A DNA stretch of 64,000 nucleotides from Manihot esculenta (Eukaryota; Streptophyta; Magnoliopsida; Malpighiales; Euphorbiaceae), in NCBI RefSeq assembly GCF_001659605.2, contig NC_035173.2, forward strand, positions 10,559,065 to 10,623,064, given 5' to 3'. Below the pieces are notes generated by a model. It did not search any database. It had not been told where the DNA came from and worked only from the letters and a program-made list of their open reading frames with translations. How positions within the stretch are numbered: the first letter of the stretch is position 1; each line of letters begins with the position of its first letter. This document shows, piece by piece, positions 45,298 through 55,736 of this stretch. Position numbers and translations under genes: made by a program.

Positions 45298-46611
45298 TGT
45301 AATACCCGGCTTGAGTCCGGCACTGGAATTCCTGTAGACCGGTGGAATCTCGAGTGTCGGAACCCTCGAGAAGGGTAAGACATATGTTTTCATGTGTGTG
45401 TTTAAGGGTTTTGAATGTTTTAAAGTGTTAAAGGAAATGAGTTTTGAAAGAAAAGCAACAAAGGAGAAATGCAAAGGTTCGGCCGCCGAAGGTCACTTTC
45501 GGCCGCCGAACATTGCATGGTTTCGGATTCACGTTCGGCTGCCGAAGGTGGTCTGGCCAGCCACCTATAAAAGGGCCAAGAGTCGGTGGAAGGAGGATAT
45601 TTCTCCTCCACTTGCAGCCAGAGGTGAGGTCAAGCCTCTTCCACGTTGACTTTCATGTTTTTCATGTTTTTCACCAAATCTTTCAAAGTTTTTAAGAGTT
45701 TTGGTGTGTTTTGAAGGTTTTGAGCAAAAATATCAAGTTTGGAAGTTTGGAGCTTTGGAAGAGGTTTTCTCCATATCTCCACGTTAGGATCACTCATCCT
45801 CAAGTTCTTAAGGAGGTAAGGATCGATCCTGAACTTCTTTGATGATTTTTGACGGTTTTATGGGAGTTGGTTGGGTAGTATGCATGGTTAGGTTTAAGGG
45901 AGTTTTGTTGGTAGATGTTTGTGTTCAAGCATGTTAAGTATTGTTTGATGTGTTTGTTTGAGGTTGTAGGCTAGTTTTGGATCTCTTTATGCATGTTATA
46001 TGGTATGTGCTAGTTGGGAGTAGTTGCTATGCATGTTTAGGTAAGGTTTGGGTGAGTTATGCATGAAACAGAGCAGGGTTCTGTCCACTGGACAAAGCCA
46101 GGTTCGGCCGCCGAAAGAAGGTTTGGCCGCCGAACCCCTTATGGAGGCAGTTTCGGCTGCCAAAGCTTGCCCCTGAACATTTGGACTTTCGTCTCTGGAG
46201 GCAAGGTTCGGCCGCCGAAAGTGCCGCCGAAGGTTGAGTTTCGTCTCTGGACGAGACTTTCGGCTGCCGAAGGTGTCGCCAAACATGCATGAGTTTCGTC
46301 TCTGGAGAGGGGTTTCGGCCGCCGAACATGCCACCGAAAGTGCCCTGTCCAGCTTTCTTTTGCATGTTTTATGTGATTGTTTTAGGATCTGTTAGAGGGC
46401 TTTTGGGGAGTTTCTTAGAGCGGTTCTTGAGTTAGTTTGATCCCTCATTTGAGTCCACCTGTGTAGGAACGGACCAGAGAAATCAGGGAAGTCAGCAATG
46501 AGCACAGGTTCAGAACCTGCAGAGGTAGTCCAGAGTCAGCCAGAGGTGAGTGGAACTTCTCTTTTCAGAACTAAATTGCTTTTAGCATGCTTCATGCATC
46601 ATGATGATTAT
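45298..46611 (+). repeat. Gypsy LTR piece A (forward), first 1.3 kb of an LTR
   Basis: TGTAATACCC start; TATAAAAG near 45574, donor-like CAGAG/GTGAGG near 45622, GAG/GTAAGG near 45815, palindrome array (46100-46340), CTGTGTAG near 46466 and AGAG/GTGAGTGG near 46545. It breaks off at 46611, and its continuation (piece B) is at 49882-50597. The reverse complement of almost the same sequence is at about 47390-48676. Confidence 0.88.
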
Positions 46612-48676
46612 GAAATCCCATACATGATCATACATTTTCGATAAAAACATAAAACTTTTCTGTACTCCAAGGCTTAACCTGTGCATGCACTATATCTTCT
46701 ATAATAATCCCTACTCGAGCTCCTCATGGCTCTAGGCGGATAAAACTCATAATGTTAAGCCTGGTTTTCTCATAAACATACAATGCAAATATGTAAATAA
46801 TAATTGATCATGTGGATACACAAAGGGATTACACCTCTTCTAAGTCAAGCACAAGTCTATACATTACACAATACACTATCTCTTTCCAACTACATGTCCA
46901 CACTAGCTATTACAAATCTCTTCTTCTTCCACACTCTGCTGGACTCCCCTCTGAACTCTGAACCTGCACAACTGGGGTTAGGGGAGAGGGATGAGCTATA
47001 CAAGCCCAATGAGTAGAACTATAAAACATGGTATTAAAACATGATCTCATGGAATGCATCACATCACAGACATTTCATCTCAAGGATAGACATGACCACC
47101 AAAATTCCCACTGGGAGGATGCCTGGCCTAGCCAGGTCTTACAACCTCAATTTGCCTGGCCCGGCCAGGTCTTATAAACTCTGCTCGCCTGGCCCAGCCA
47201 GGTCTTACGATAATCTGCTGCCTGGCCTAGCCAGGTCTTACCTACAGAAGGCTGCCTGGCCCGGCCAGGTCTTACCCAGAGCTAGGGCTATTGGGGTCGC
47301 CTTGGTCCATCCATCTCATCATATACATCGTATTATGCAATGCAATGCACCATATTCGTGAAACTAGTGCAATCAACCTACTATAATCATCATGATGCAT
47401 GAAGCATGCTAAAAGCAGTTTAGTTCTGAAAAGAGAAGTTCCACTCACCTCTAGCTGACTCTGGACTACCTCTGCAGGTTCTGAACCTGTGCTCACTGCT
47501 GACTTCCCTGATTCCTCTGGTCCGTTCCTACACAGGTGGACTCAAATGAGGGACCAAACTAACTCAAGAACCGCTCTAAGAAACTCCCCAAAAGCCCTCT
47601 AACATATCCTAAAACAATCACATAAAACATGCAAAAGAAAGCTGGACAGGGCATTTTCGGCGGCATGTTCGGCGGCCGAAACCCCTCTCCAGAGACGAAA
47701 CTCATGCATGTTCGGCGGCACCTTCGGCAGCCGAAAGTCTCGTCCAGAAACGAAACTCAACCTTCGGCGGCACTTTCGGCGGCCGAACCTTGCCTCCAGA
47801 GACGAAAGTCCAAATGTTCGAGGGCAAACTTTGGCAGCCGAAACTGCCTCCACAAGGGGTTCGGCAGCCGAACCTTCTTTCGGCGGCCGAACCGACCCTG
47901 CTCTGTTTCATGCATAACTCACCCAAACCTTACCTAAACATGCATAGCAACTACTCCCAACTAGCACATACCATATAACATGCATAAAGAGATCCAAAAC
48001 TAGCCTACAACCTCAAACAAACACATCAAACAATACTTAACATGCTTGAACACAAACATCTACCAACAAAACTCCCTTAAACCTAACCATGCATACTACC
48101 CAACCAACTCCCATAAAACCGTCAAAAATCATCAAAGAAGTTCAGGATCGACCCTTACCTCCTTAAGAACTTGAGGATGAGTGATCCTAACGTGGAGATA
48201 TGGAGAAAACCTCTTCCAAAGCTCTAAACTTCCAAACTTGCTATTTTTGCTCAAAACCTTCAAAACACACCAAAACTCTTAAAAACTTTGAAAGATTTGG
48301 TGAAAAACATGAAAAACATGAAAGTCAATGTGGGAGAGGCTTGACCTCACCTCTGGCTGCAAGTGGAGGAGAAATATCCTCCTTCCACCGACCCTTGGCC
48401 CTTTTATAGGTGGCTGGCCAGACCACCTTCGGCAGCCGAACGTGAATCCGAAACCATGCAATGTTCGGCGGCCGAAAGTGACCTTCGGCGGCCGAACCTT
48501 TGCATTTCTCCCTTGTTGCTTTTCTTTCAAAACTCATTTCCTTTAACACTTTAAAACATTCAAAACCCTTAAACACACACATGAAAACATATGTCTTACC
48601 CTTCTCGAGGGTTCCGACACTCGAGATTCCACCGGTCTACAGGAATTCCGATGCCGGACTCAAGCCGGGTATTACA
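46612..48676 (-). repeat. reversed Gypsy LTR, 3' end truncated
   Basis: On the minus strand it starts TGTAATACCC at 48676 and follows the LTR to GTATGGGATTTC at 46612, missing about the last 115 bp. It contains five CCTGGCC...GGCCAGG cassette units (47120-47275). It is nearly the exact reverse complement of piece A plus piece B, so the region forms a long inverted repeat. It is the 3' LTR of the reversed internal fragment that follows. Confidence 0.88.
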
Positions 48677-48690
48677 TTCTCCCCCCCTTA
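48677..48690 (-). other. polypurine tract of the reversed Gypsy fragment
   Basis: TTCTCCCCCCCTTA on the plus strand is the complement of the family polypurine tract and abuts the reversed LTR. Confidence 0.8.
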
Positions 48691-48768
48691 AGAACATTCG
48701 TCCCCGAATGTTCCTCAAACAACGAAACACATATACACATAGAAAAGGGGAAAACTAGCTAACTAACC

Positions 48769-49878
48769 TCAAAACAGATATGGGTATTGCTGGAGCATGG
48801 ACTCCCGTGTCTCCCAGGTGCACTCTTCTAGGTTGTGGTGGTTCCACAGGACTTTCACCATTGGTATCTCCTTGTTTCTCAGCTTTCGAATCTGGGTGTC
48901 AATGATCCGCACTGGCTATTCTACATATGTGAGATCTCCAAGGATCTCTACTTCAGGTTCACTGAGAACCTTCTCTGGATCTGACACAAATTTCCTCAAC
49001 ATAGAAACATGGAATACCGGGTGAATTCTTTCCATCGATGCAGGTAAATCCAGCTTATACGACACATTCCTGATCCGTTGTAAAATCTCAAAAGGACCAA
49101 TGTACCGTGGAGCTAGTTTACCTTTCTGTCCAAATCGAACCACTGATACTACATGTCCTAAAAAGGCAATGCTCCTTAGCCAGAACTCGCACTTGGAGAA
49201 CTTGGCATACAAGCCATGCTCTCTCAAGGTCTGGAGAACTATTCTCAGATGCTGGGCATGTTCTTCTGCATTCCTGGAGTACACCAAGATATCATCTATA
49301 AAGACGATCACAAAATGATCCAGGTACTCCCTGAATACCCTGTTCATGAGATCCATGAATGATGCAGGGGCATTAGTCAACCCAAACGGCATTACTAGGA
49401 ACTCATAATGCCCATATCTGGTCCTGAACGCAGTCTTGGATACATCTCTTTCCCTGATCTTCAACTGATGGTATCAGGATCTCAGATCTATCTTCGAAAA
49501 ACAACATGCTCCTGACAGCTGGTCGAATAGATCATCGATCCTGGGTAAAGGATACTTGTTCTTGGTAGTGACTTTGTTCAACTGCCTGTAGTCGACACAA
49601 AGTCGAAGAGGTCCATCCTTCTTCCTGAGAAATAGTACTGGAGCACCCCAGGGTGAGGTACTCGGGCGGATGAAACCCTTGTCTACCAAGTCCTGTAACT
49701 GCTCTTTCAACTCTCTCAGCTCTGCTGGTGCCATCCTGTAGGGAGGTATAGAGATCGGTCTGGTACCAGGCATCAATTCGATCTCGAACTCTATTTCCCT
49801 ATTAGGTGGTAATCCTGGAAGCTCTTCAGGAAACACATCTGGAAACTCTCGAACCACTGGTACTGAGGACGGTTCCCT
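48769..49878 (-). pseudogene. reversed Gypsy pol fragment, RT joined to integrase end
   Basis: Minus-strand pol remnant from the protease/RT linker ([14 protein letters not shown], at 49857) through RT with FIDDILVYS, then directly into the integrase C-terminal [14 protein letters not shown] (near 49142) and the chromodomain to the stop at 48769. RNase H, the integrase zinc finger and the integrase core are missing. The join keeps frame. Stops: TGA at about 49471-49473 in RT, where element 3 also has TGA, and TAG at 48916-48918 (CAG in relatives). A fragment of a dead element. Confidence 0.88.
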
Positions 49879-49881
49879 AAT

Positions 49882-50597
49882 AGTAGGTTGATTGCACTAG
49901 TTTCACGAATATGGCGCATTGCATTGCATAATACGATGTATATGATGAGATGGATGGACCAAGGCGACCCCAATAGCCCTAGCTCTGGGTAAGACCTGGC
50001 CGGGCCAGGCAGCCTTCTGTAGGTAAAACCTGGCTAGGCCAGGCAGCAGATTATCGTAAGACCTGGCTGGGCCAGGCGAGCAGAGTTTATAAGACCTGGC
50101 CGGGCCAGGCAAATTGAGGTTGTAAGACCTGGCTAGGCCAGGCATCCTCCCAGTGGGAATTTTGGTGGTCATGTCTATCCTTGAGATGAAATGTCTGTGA
50201 TGTGATGCATTCCATGAGATCATGTTTTAATACCATGTTTTATAGTTCTACTCATTGGGCTTGTATAGCTCATCCCTCTCCCCTAACCCCAGTTGTGCAG
50301 ATTCAGAGTTCAGAGGGGAGTCCAGCAGAGTGTGGAAGAAGAAGAGATTTGTAATAGCTAGTGTGGACATGTAGTTGGAAAGAGATAGTGTATTGTGTAA
50401 TGTATAGACTTATGCTTGACTTAGAAGAGGTGTAATCCCTTTGTGTATACACATGATCAATTATTATTTACATATTTGCATTGTATGTTTATGAGAAAAC
50501 CAGGCTTAACATTATGAGTTTTATCCGCCTAGAGCCATGAGGAGCTCGAGTAGGGATTATTATAGAAGATATAGTGCATGCACAGGTTAAGCCTTGA
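49882..50597 (+). repeat. Gypsy LTR piece B (forward)
   Basis: Resumes the LTR of 45298-46611 exactly where it stopped (GATTAT, then AGTAGGTTG). Contains five cassette units (49990-50145), then breaks off at GTTAAGCCTTG near 50597. Reverse-complementary to 46670-47390. Confidence 0.85.
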
Positions 50598-50789
50598 GGT
50601 TCGGCGGCCGAACCTGGGTCTTCCTCCAAGATTATTTTCATGCAAAAACTCATTTCTTACTTGAGTAAAACCATAAAATACATTAAAACATTTTATGAAA
50701 ACATGACTTTACCCTTCTAGAGGTTTCCGACATCCGAGATCCCACCGGACGGTAGGGATTCCGATACCGAAGTCTAGCCGGGTATTACA
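50598..50789 (-). repeat. reversed LTR start fragment, 190 bp
   Basis: On the minus strand it begins TGTAATACCC at 50789 and reaches the first palindrome motifs. It closes the composite: 45298-50789 begins with TGTAATACCC and ends with its reverse complement. Flanks (AGAGG and CAAAA) are not a target duplication. Confidence 0.8.
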
Positions 50790-52039
50790 CAAAAGTTTAT
50801 GATTCCCTGTCTACAATTCTACACACTGTATCTTCTCTTCAGGCCTTTATAAATACTATGCATGGTGTTTCTAATATGAGAAAAGAAAAGATTAATGATA
50901 TAACATGTAAATCTGCTTGCATGCTTAATGTTTAGGATGTTCATGACAGGTTGGAATATATTTCTACTGGCAAACTAAAATATATTGATGGAATTAGGTA
51001 TATGATAGAAATGAAAATTTACAGTGTGAAATATATCATTTGGCTAAACAACTTAGGCTTCCTTTTCCTATAAGTCATAATTTGAGTATACAATCTTTTG
51101 ATTTGTTGCATGTGGATATATGGGGGCTTATAGAGAAGAGTCCTCAACTGGAGCTTGGTATTTCTAATTATTGTTGATGATTACACTAGACTACTTGGAC
51201 CTTTATGATACAATTCAAAAGTCAAAGTGTGCATTTTCTATTCAGATTTTTAAAAATGATTGAGAATTAGTTTGAGGCTGAAACAAAAATTATAAAGACT
51301 AATAATGGGCATGAGTTTTTAAGTAAAGAGTGTCAAAATCTATTTGAAAATAGGGATATTATTCACTAGAGGTCTTGCCCTTACACTCCACAACAAAATA
51401 GAGTGCTGGAGAGGAAACATAGACATCTCCTAGACACTGCCAGGACCTTAAGGTTTCAAGGCAATATGCCAAAGAAATTTTTGTCGAAATGTATTTTGAC
51501 AGCCACCTATCTCATAAATAAAATTCCTATTGCTAGTCTTAAATGGCAAAGTCCTTATGAGAGGTTGTTTAAAAAGATTCCAAATTATATACACCTCAGA
51601 AAAATTTGGTTATTCATGTTTTGCTACTAGAGTCAGTCCTTATAAGGATACATTTGAGCCAATGTCTATTAAAGCTATTATGATAGGATATGGAGGGACA
51701 CATAAGGCTTACAAACTTTATGATTTACAGACAAATAACATTCTGGTTAGCAGGAATGTAGTTTATTGTGAAGATATTATTCCTTATGCACATGCTATAG
51801 ATTTAAATTCATCTCGTGTGGTTCCTATCTCCATTATTGAGCCTGATATTGTAGATAAAGGCCTTACACCTTCAATTCCTCACTCTATATCTGACCAAGA
51901 CAATTCAGGTCACTCCATGTTCAATCAGTCCAACCAAGACAGTTTAGGTCACTTTATGTCTGACCAGATCAATTCAGGTACATCTCCTTCTCATATTGAG
52001 TTAAGAAGGTCCCCTAGAATGGCTCGCAAGCTAACTTGA
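50790..52039 (+). pseudogene. Copia GAG-pre-integrase and integrase remnant
   Basis: After frameshifts: CEIYHLAKQLRLPFPISHN and SFDLLHVDIWG (51024-51125), typical of the pre-integrase and integrase start; then TNNGHEFL (about 51300), PYTPQQNRVLERKHRHLLDT (51385-51440) with the catalytic glutamate region; then FGYSCFATRVSPYKDTFEP and GTHKAYKLYDLQTN to 51800. The last open frame ends in the SPRMARKLT linker at 52039. Stops interrupt it in several places. Confidence 0.87.
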
Positions 52040-53148
52040 TTGCAAGACTTCGTTAGTTTTTCTTCTAGCTCAACCCAGCCTATTTTCGAGGTATGCTTTG
52101 AGTCACACCATCAGTCCTTTGTCCATAATATAGGGGTTGTTAATGAACCCACTACATATGCACAAGCTTCTCTTGATACTCAGTGGATTGCTGCTATACA
52201 ACAAGAATTGACGGCTTGACGACTTTTAAGAAGAATCATACCTGAGTTTTTACAGACTTACCTAACGTGAAAAAGGTCATTTGAAATAAATGGGTTTACA
52301 AAGTAAAATATAAATCTACTGGTGAAGTGGAGTGGCTTAAGACTCGTCTAGTAGCCAAGAGCTACAATCAAATTGAGGGTCTGGAATTTAAGGACAGGTT
52401 CTCTCCTGTTGTAAAACTAACAACTGTTAGGATCTTAATTACTTTAGCCACTGCAAAATAATAAGTTGTTTATCAGCTCGATATTAATAATGTTTTTCTC
52501 TATCGCAGTTTAAATGAGGAGATTTACATGTTACCTCCTCAAGGATATCATAAGACTTTACCTGGCTAGGTTTGTTTGCTTAAGAAATCTCTCTATGGTT
52601 TAAACAGGCCTCTAGGCAGTGGAATATTGAGTTTACTAGCTTCCTCAAATCTTTGGAGTTTAAACAGTCTTCCCATGATCATTATTTGTTTATTAAGCAA
52701 TCAGGACACTCATTTATGGCACTCTTAATATATGTTGATGATGTAATTGTGACGAGCACTTCACTTGAGATATTACTATTGTTAAAACTACTTTGCATAA
52801 TAAATTTACTATCAAAGATCTAGGTTATCTTAAATATTTTCTTGGACTTGAAATAGCTCGGTCTAATCAGGCCATTATTCTTAGTTAAATGAAATTTATT
52901 AATGATTTTATTGACTGATGTTTGTATGTTAAATTGTAAACCTGCTTTATTTCCTCTACCTAAGGGTTTACCTCTGTCACTGGATGTCGATGAGCCTCTT
53001 GCTCAATTGGATTATTATAGAAGGCTTATTGGAAGACTTTTATATGTCAATCTCACTAGGTCGGACATTAGCCATGCTGTAACATCTAAGCTAGTTTATG
53101 GCTACTACTAAAAAACCTTATTAGGAAGCAGCCGTGCATGTTTTACGA
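52040..53148 (+). pseudogene. Copia reverse transcriptase remnant
   Basis: RT motifs in shifting frames: TYAQASLDTQWIAAIQQEL (about 52150), DRFSPVVKLTTVRILI (about 52395), YMLPPQGY (52525), LKKSLYGL (52575), the catalytic YVDDVIV (52731-52751) and YRRLIGRLLYVNLTRSDISHAV (53010-53085). Interrupted at 53148 by a Gypsy solo LTR; the RNase H part follows at 55188. Confidence 0.88.
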
Positions 53149-55187
53149 TGTAATACCCGGCTAAATCCCGGCATCGGAATTCCTACCTTCCGGCGGAATC
53201 TCCGTTGGAATCCAGAATTTCGGATGTCGGAGCCTTCTAGAAGGGTAAAATAAAGGTTTTCTAAAATGTTTTTGTATGTTTTTATGGTTTTAATGAAGAA
53301 AGAAATTGAGTTTTGAAAGAAAATACCAAGGAGGGAAAAGCTAGGTTCGGCCGCCGAACATTGGGCTCTTGCGGAAGCACCTTTGGCCCCCGAAGGTGGT
53401 CTGGCCAGCCACCTATAAAGGGCCCCTTGTCCAAAAATAGGCGAGTTTTCTCTCTCTATTTTTGGGCATAGGTGAGATTTCGCCCTCCTTTGGTTGATTT
53501 TATGTTTTCCTTCAAATCCTTCAAGTTTTTTATGAGTTTTTACCTTTGTTTGAAGTTTTTAAGCTAAGATCAAAGTTTTGAAACTTGGAGACCCCCGGAG
53601 CTCGATTTCTCCCAATCTCCAAGTTTGGATCACCTCTCCTCTCGATCTTCAAGAGGTAAGCGTAGATCCTCACCTTCTTTTATGTTTTAAGTAAGTTTTG
53701 AGGGGTTTTAAGGGTATTTAATGCATGTTTAGAGTAGATGTAAAATGTTAGGTTATGTTAGTTTAATGAGAAATGTGATGTTAAATGTGATGTTTATTGG
53801 GGTATAGGCTAGTTTTATGCCCCTATATGCTTGATGATGTGTTTATGCATGCTTTTGAGTGTTGAGTATGGGTTTGGAGGGTTTAGAGAGGCTAGATGAG
53901 AGAGGCGAATCGGGTTTTGCTATTCTGGAGAACCCAGGTTCAGCTGCCGAAGCCATGTTTGGCCGCCGAACCTGCCTGTGGAGGCAGCTTTAGGCCGCCT
54001 AAACTCGCCCCCGAAAGTTTGGACTTTCGGCTCTGGAGGGGAGTTTCGGCCGCCGAACCTGCCCCCGAAAGTGCTTGACTTTCGGATCTGTAGGGACCTT
54101 CGGCCGCCGAACCTGCCGCTGAAAGTCGCCTGCCCAGCCTTCCTTTGCTTGTTTCTTATGCATGTTTTGATGATGTTTTAGGGGGTTTTTGGGGAGATGT
54201 TTAGTGTTATGTTAGAGTTTGTTTGGTCCCTCATTTGAGTCCACCTGTGTAGGATCGAACCCGAGGAACCGAGAAGGCCAACAGTGAGTTAGCTGTTCCA
54301 GTGTCAGCCAGAGGTGAGTAGAACTAAACTAATCTTTTATTTCAAGAAATCAAATGTTTTAAGCATGTTCATCCATCATGTATATGAAATAGGTTGGATG
54401 CATTAGATTTCACGAATATACCGCATTGCATAATTGGTTGTTGATGTGGATGGACAACAGGACGACCCATTAGCCCTCTAGATGTTATGTTATGTAATGA
54501 AAGACCAGTGCTGCCATTCTATGCCCCTGGCACACAGCTTATGTATGTAAAGAAGTCCTGAGGAGCTCCATCGAGGGCCGGGCACAAAGTAGAGGGATTT
54601 TTTAGTCAGTCCATCCTTGATGTGTATTGTCTGTGCTGTGACGCATTCCATACAAGCATATGATTATTAAACTGTTTTATGTTCTACTCACTGGGCTCTA
54701 GTAGCTCACCCCTTTCCCCTAACCCCCAGGTTTGCAGGAGCAGAGATAGTGCGGGAAGTCGCCAAGGTTGATGATACAGTCTTTGTAATAGATTAGTAGT
54801 GGACATGTAATGTATTGTGGATAGTATTGTGCTTGGCCCTATTGGTAGATGGTAATCCCTTGGTACATGATCTTTATGTAAATGTTTTAATTGATGAGAT
54901 GTATTGAATCAAGCTTGATGTATGAGATGTTGACCCTACTAGAGCATTTGATGAGGGCTCTAGTATGGGGTTTTTATGTTTACAGTTATGATGCATGCAC
55001 AGGTCAAACTTGGTATATGAAAAGTTTAAGTTTTTATGAAAATTTTAAGTTTTTATGAAAATGTATGATCATGTATGGGATTTCATCGGGTATATCAGGA
55101 TGTATATTAGGCTTGCTACGGGTTCCGACGACCTTAAGTCGATTTGAATCTTAACGCCAGTAATGGTCCGGTTTTCGAGTTGTTACA
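53149..55187 (+). repeat. solo LTR (Gypsy family) in the Copia RT
   Basis: 2039 bp between TACGA (53144-53148) and TATGA (55188-55192), a duplication with one C-to-T change. Contains TATAAAG near 53414, splice-like GGCATAG/GTGAGAT near 53471, AGAG/GTAAGCG near 53655, the palindrome array (53935-54120), CTGTGTAG near 54252, AGAG/GTGAGTAG near 54314, two cassette units (54500-54585) and the 8-bp stem ACTAGAGC...GCTCTAGT (54938-54964). Confidence 0.93.
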
Positions 55188-55736
55188 TATGATATCTAAA
55201 GGCTATTGTTAATATTGGTCTTCATTTTTATATCATTAGTGATTTTTGAATTACTATTTATTGTGACACAGATTGGACATCTTGTTATTTTTCTCGAAAT
55301 CTTTAATTGGGTTTGGGATCTTTCTTGGATCTTTAATGATTTCTTAGAAAATAAAAAAGCAAACTATTGTTTCTAAGTCCTCTACTGAAGCAGAGCATAG
55401 GGCCATGGCTACAACAGTTTGTGAATTGCTTTATATTATATCTGTTTTACGAGACTTGCAGGTTCTTATTAATTATCCAGTTCAGCTTTATTGTGACAAC
55501 AAGGTGGCTATACAAATTGCAGCTAATCCGATTTTTCATGAGAGGACAAAACATATTGATATTGACTGTCATATTATGCGAGAACAACTTTAGAAAAGTT
55601 TTCTAATTACTTCACATGTGTCAAGTCAAGATCAGATAGCAAACCTATTCACTAAGCCTTTATCGGGTGCATTACATCAACAATTTTGATCCAAGTTGTC
55701 TCTGGTATCTCTCCTTGCTCCATCTTGTAAGAGGGG
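55188..55736 (+). pseudogene. Copia RNase H remnant and polypurine tract
   Basis: Reads YCDTDW (about 55260), SKSSTEAEHRAMA (55370-55410), LYCDNKVAIQIAANPIFHERTKHIDID (55490-55565) and SSQDQIANLFTKPL (about 55620-55665), the conserved RNase H end of Copia pol. A TAG at 55591 and other changes break it. The purine run before 55737 primes the 3' LTR. Confidence 0.88.

Noticed and set aside
47120..47275. Regular short palindromic repeats as a CRISPR-like array
   Set aside because: The genome is a plant, the spacers are not unique, and the same cassette occurs in several LTR copies.
45298..50789. A single foldback transposon with inverted TGTAATACCC ends
   Set aside because: The flanks are no target duplication, and the two ends belong to different LTR copies (the right one only 190 bp). 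A rearranged composite explains it better.
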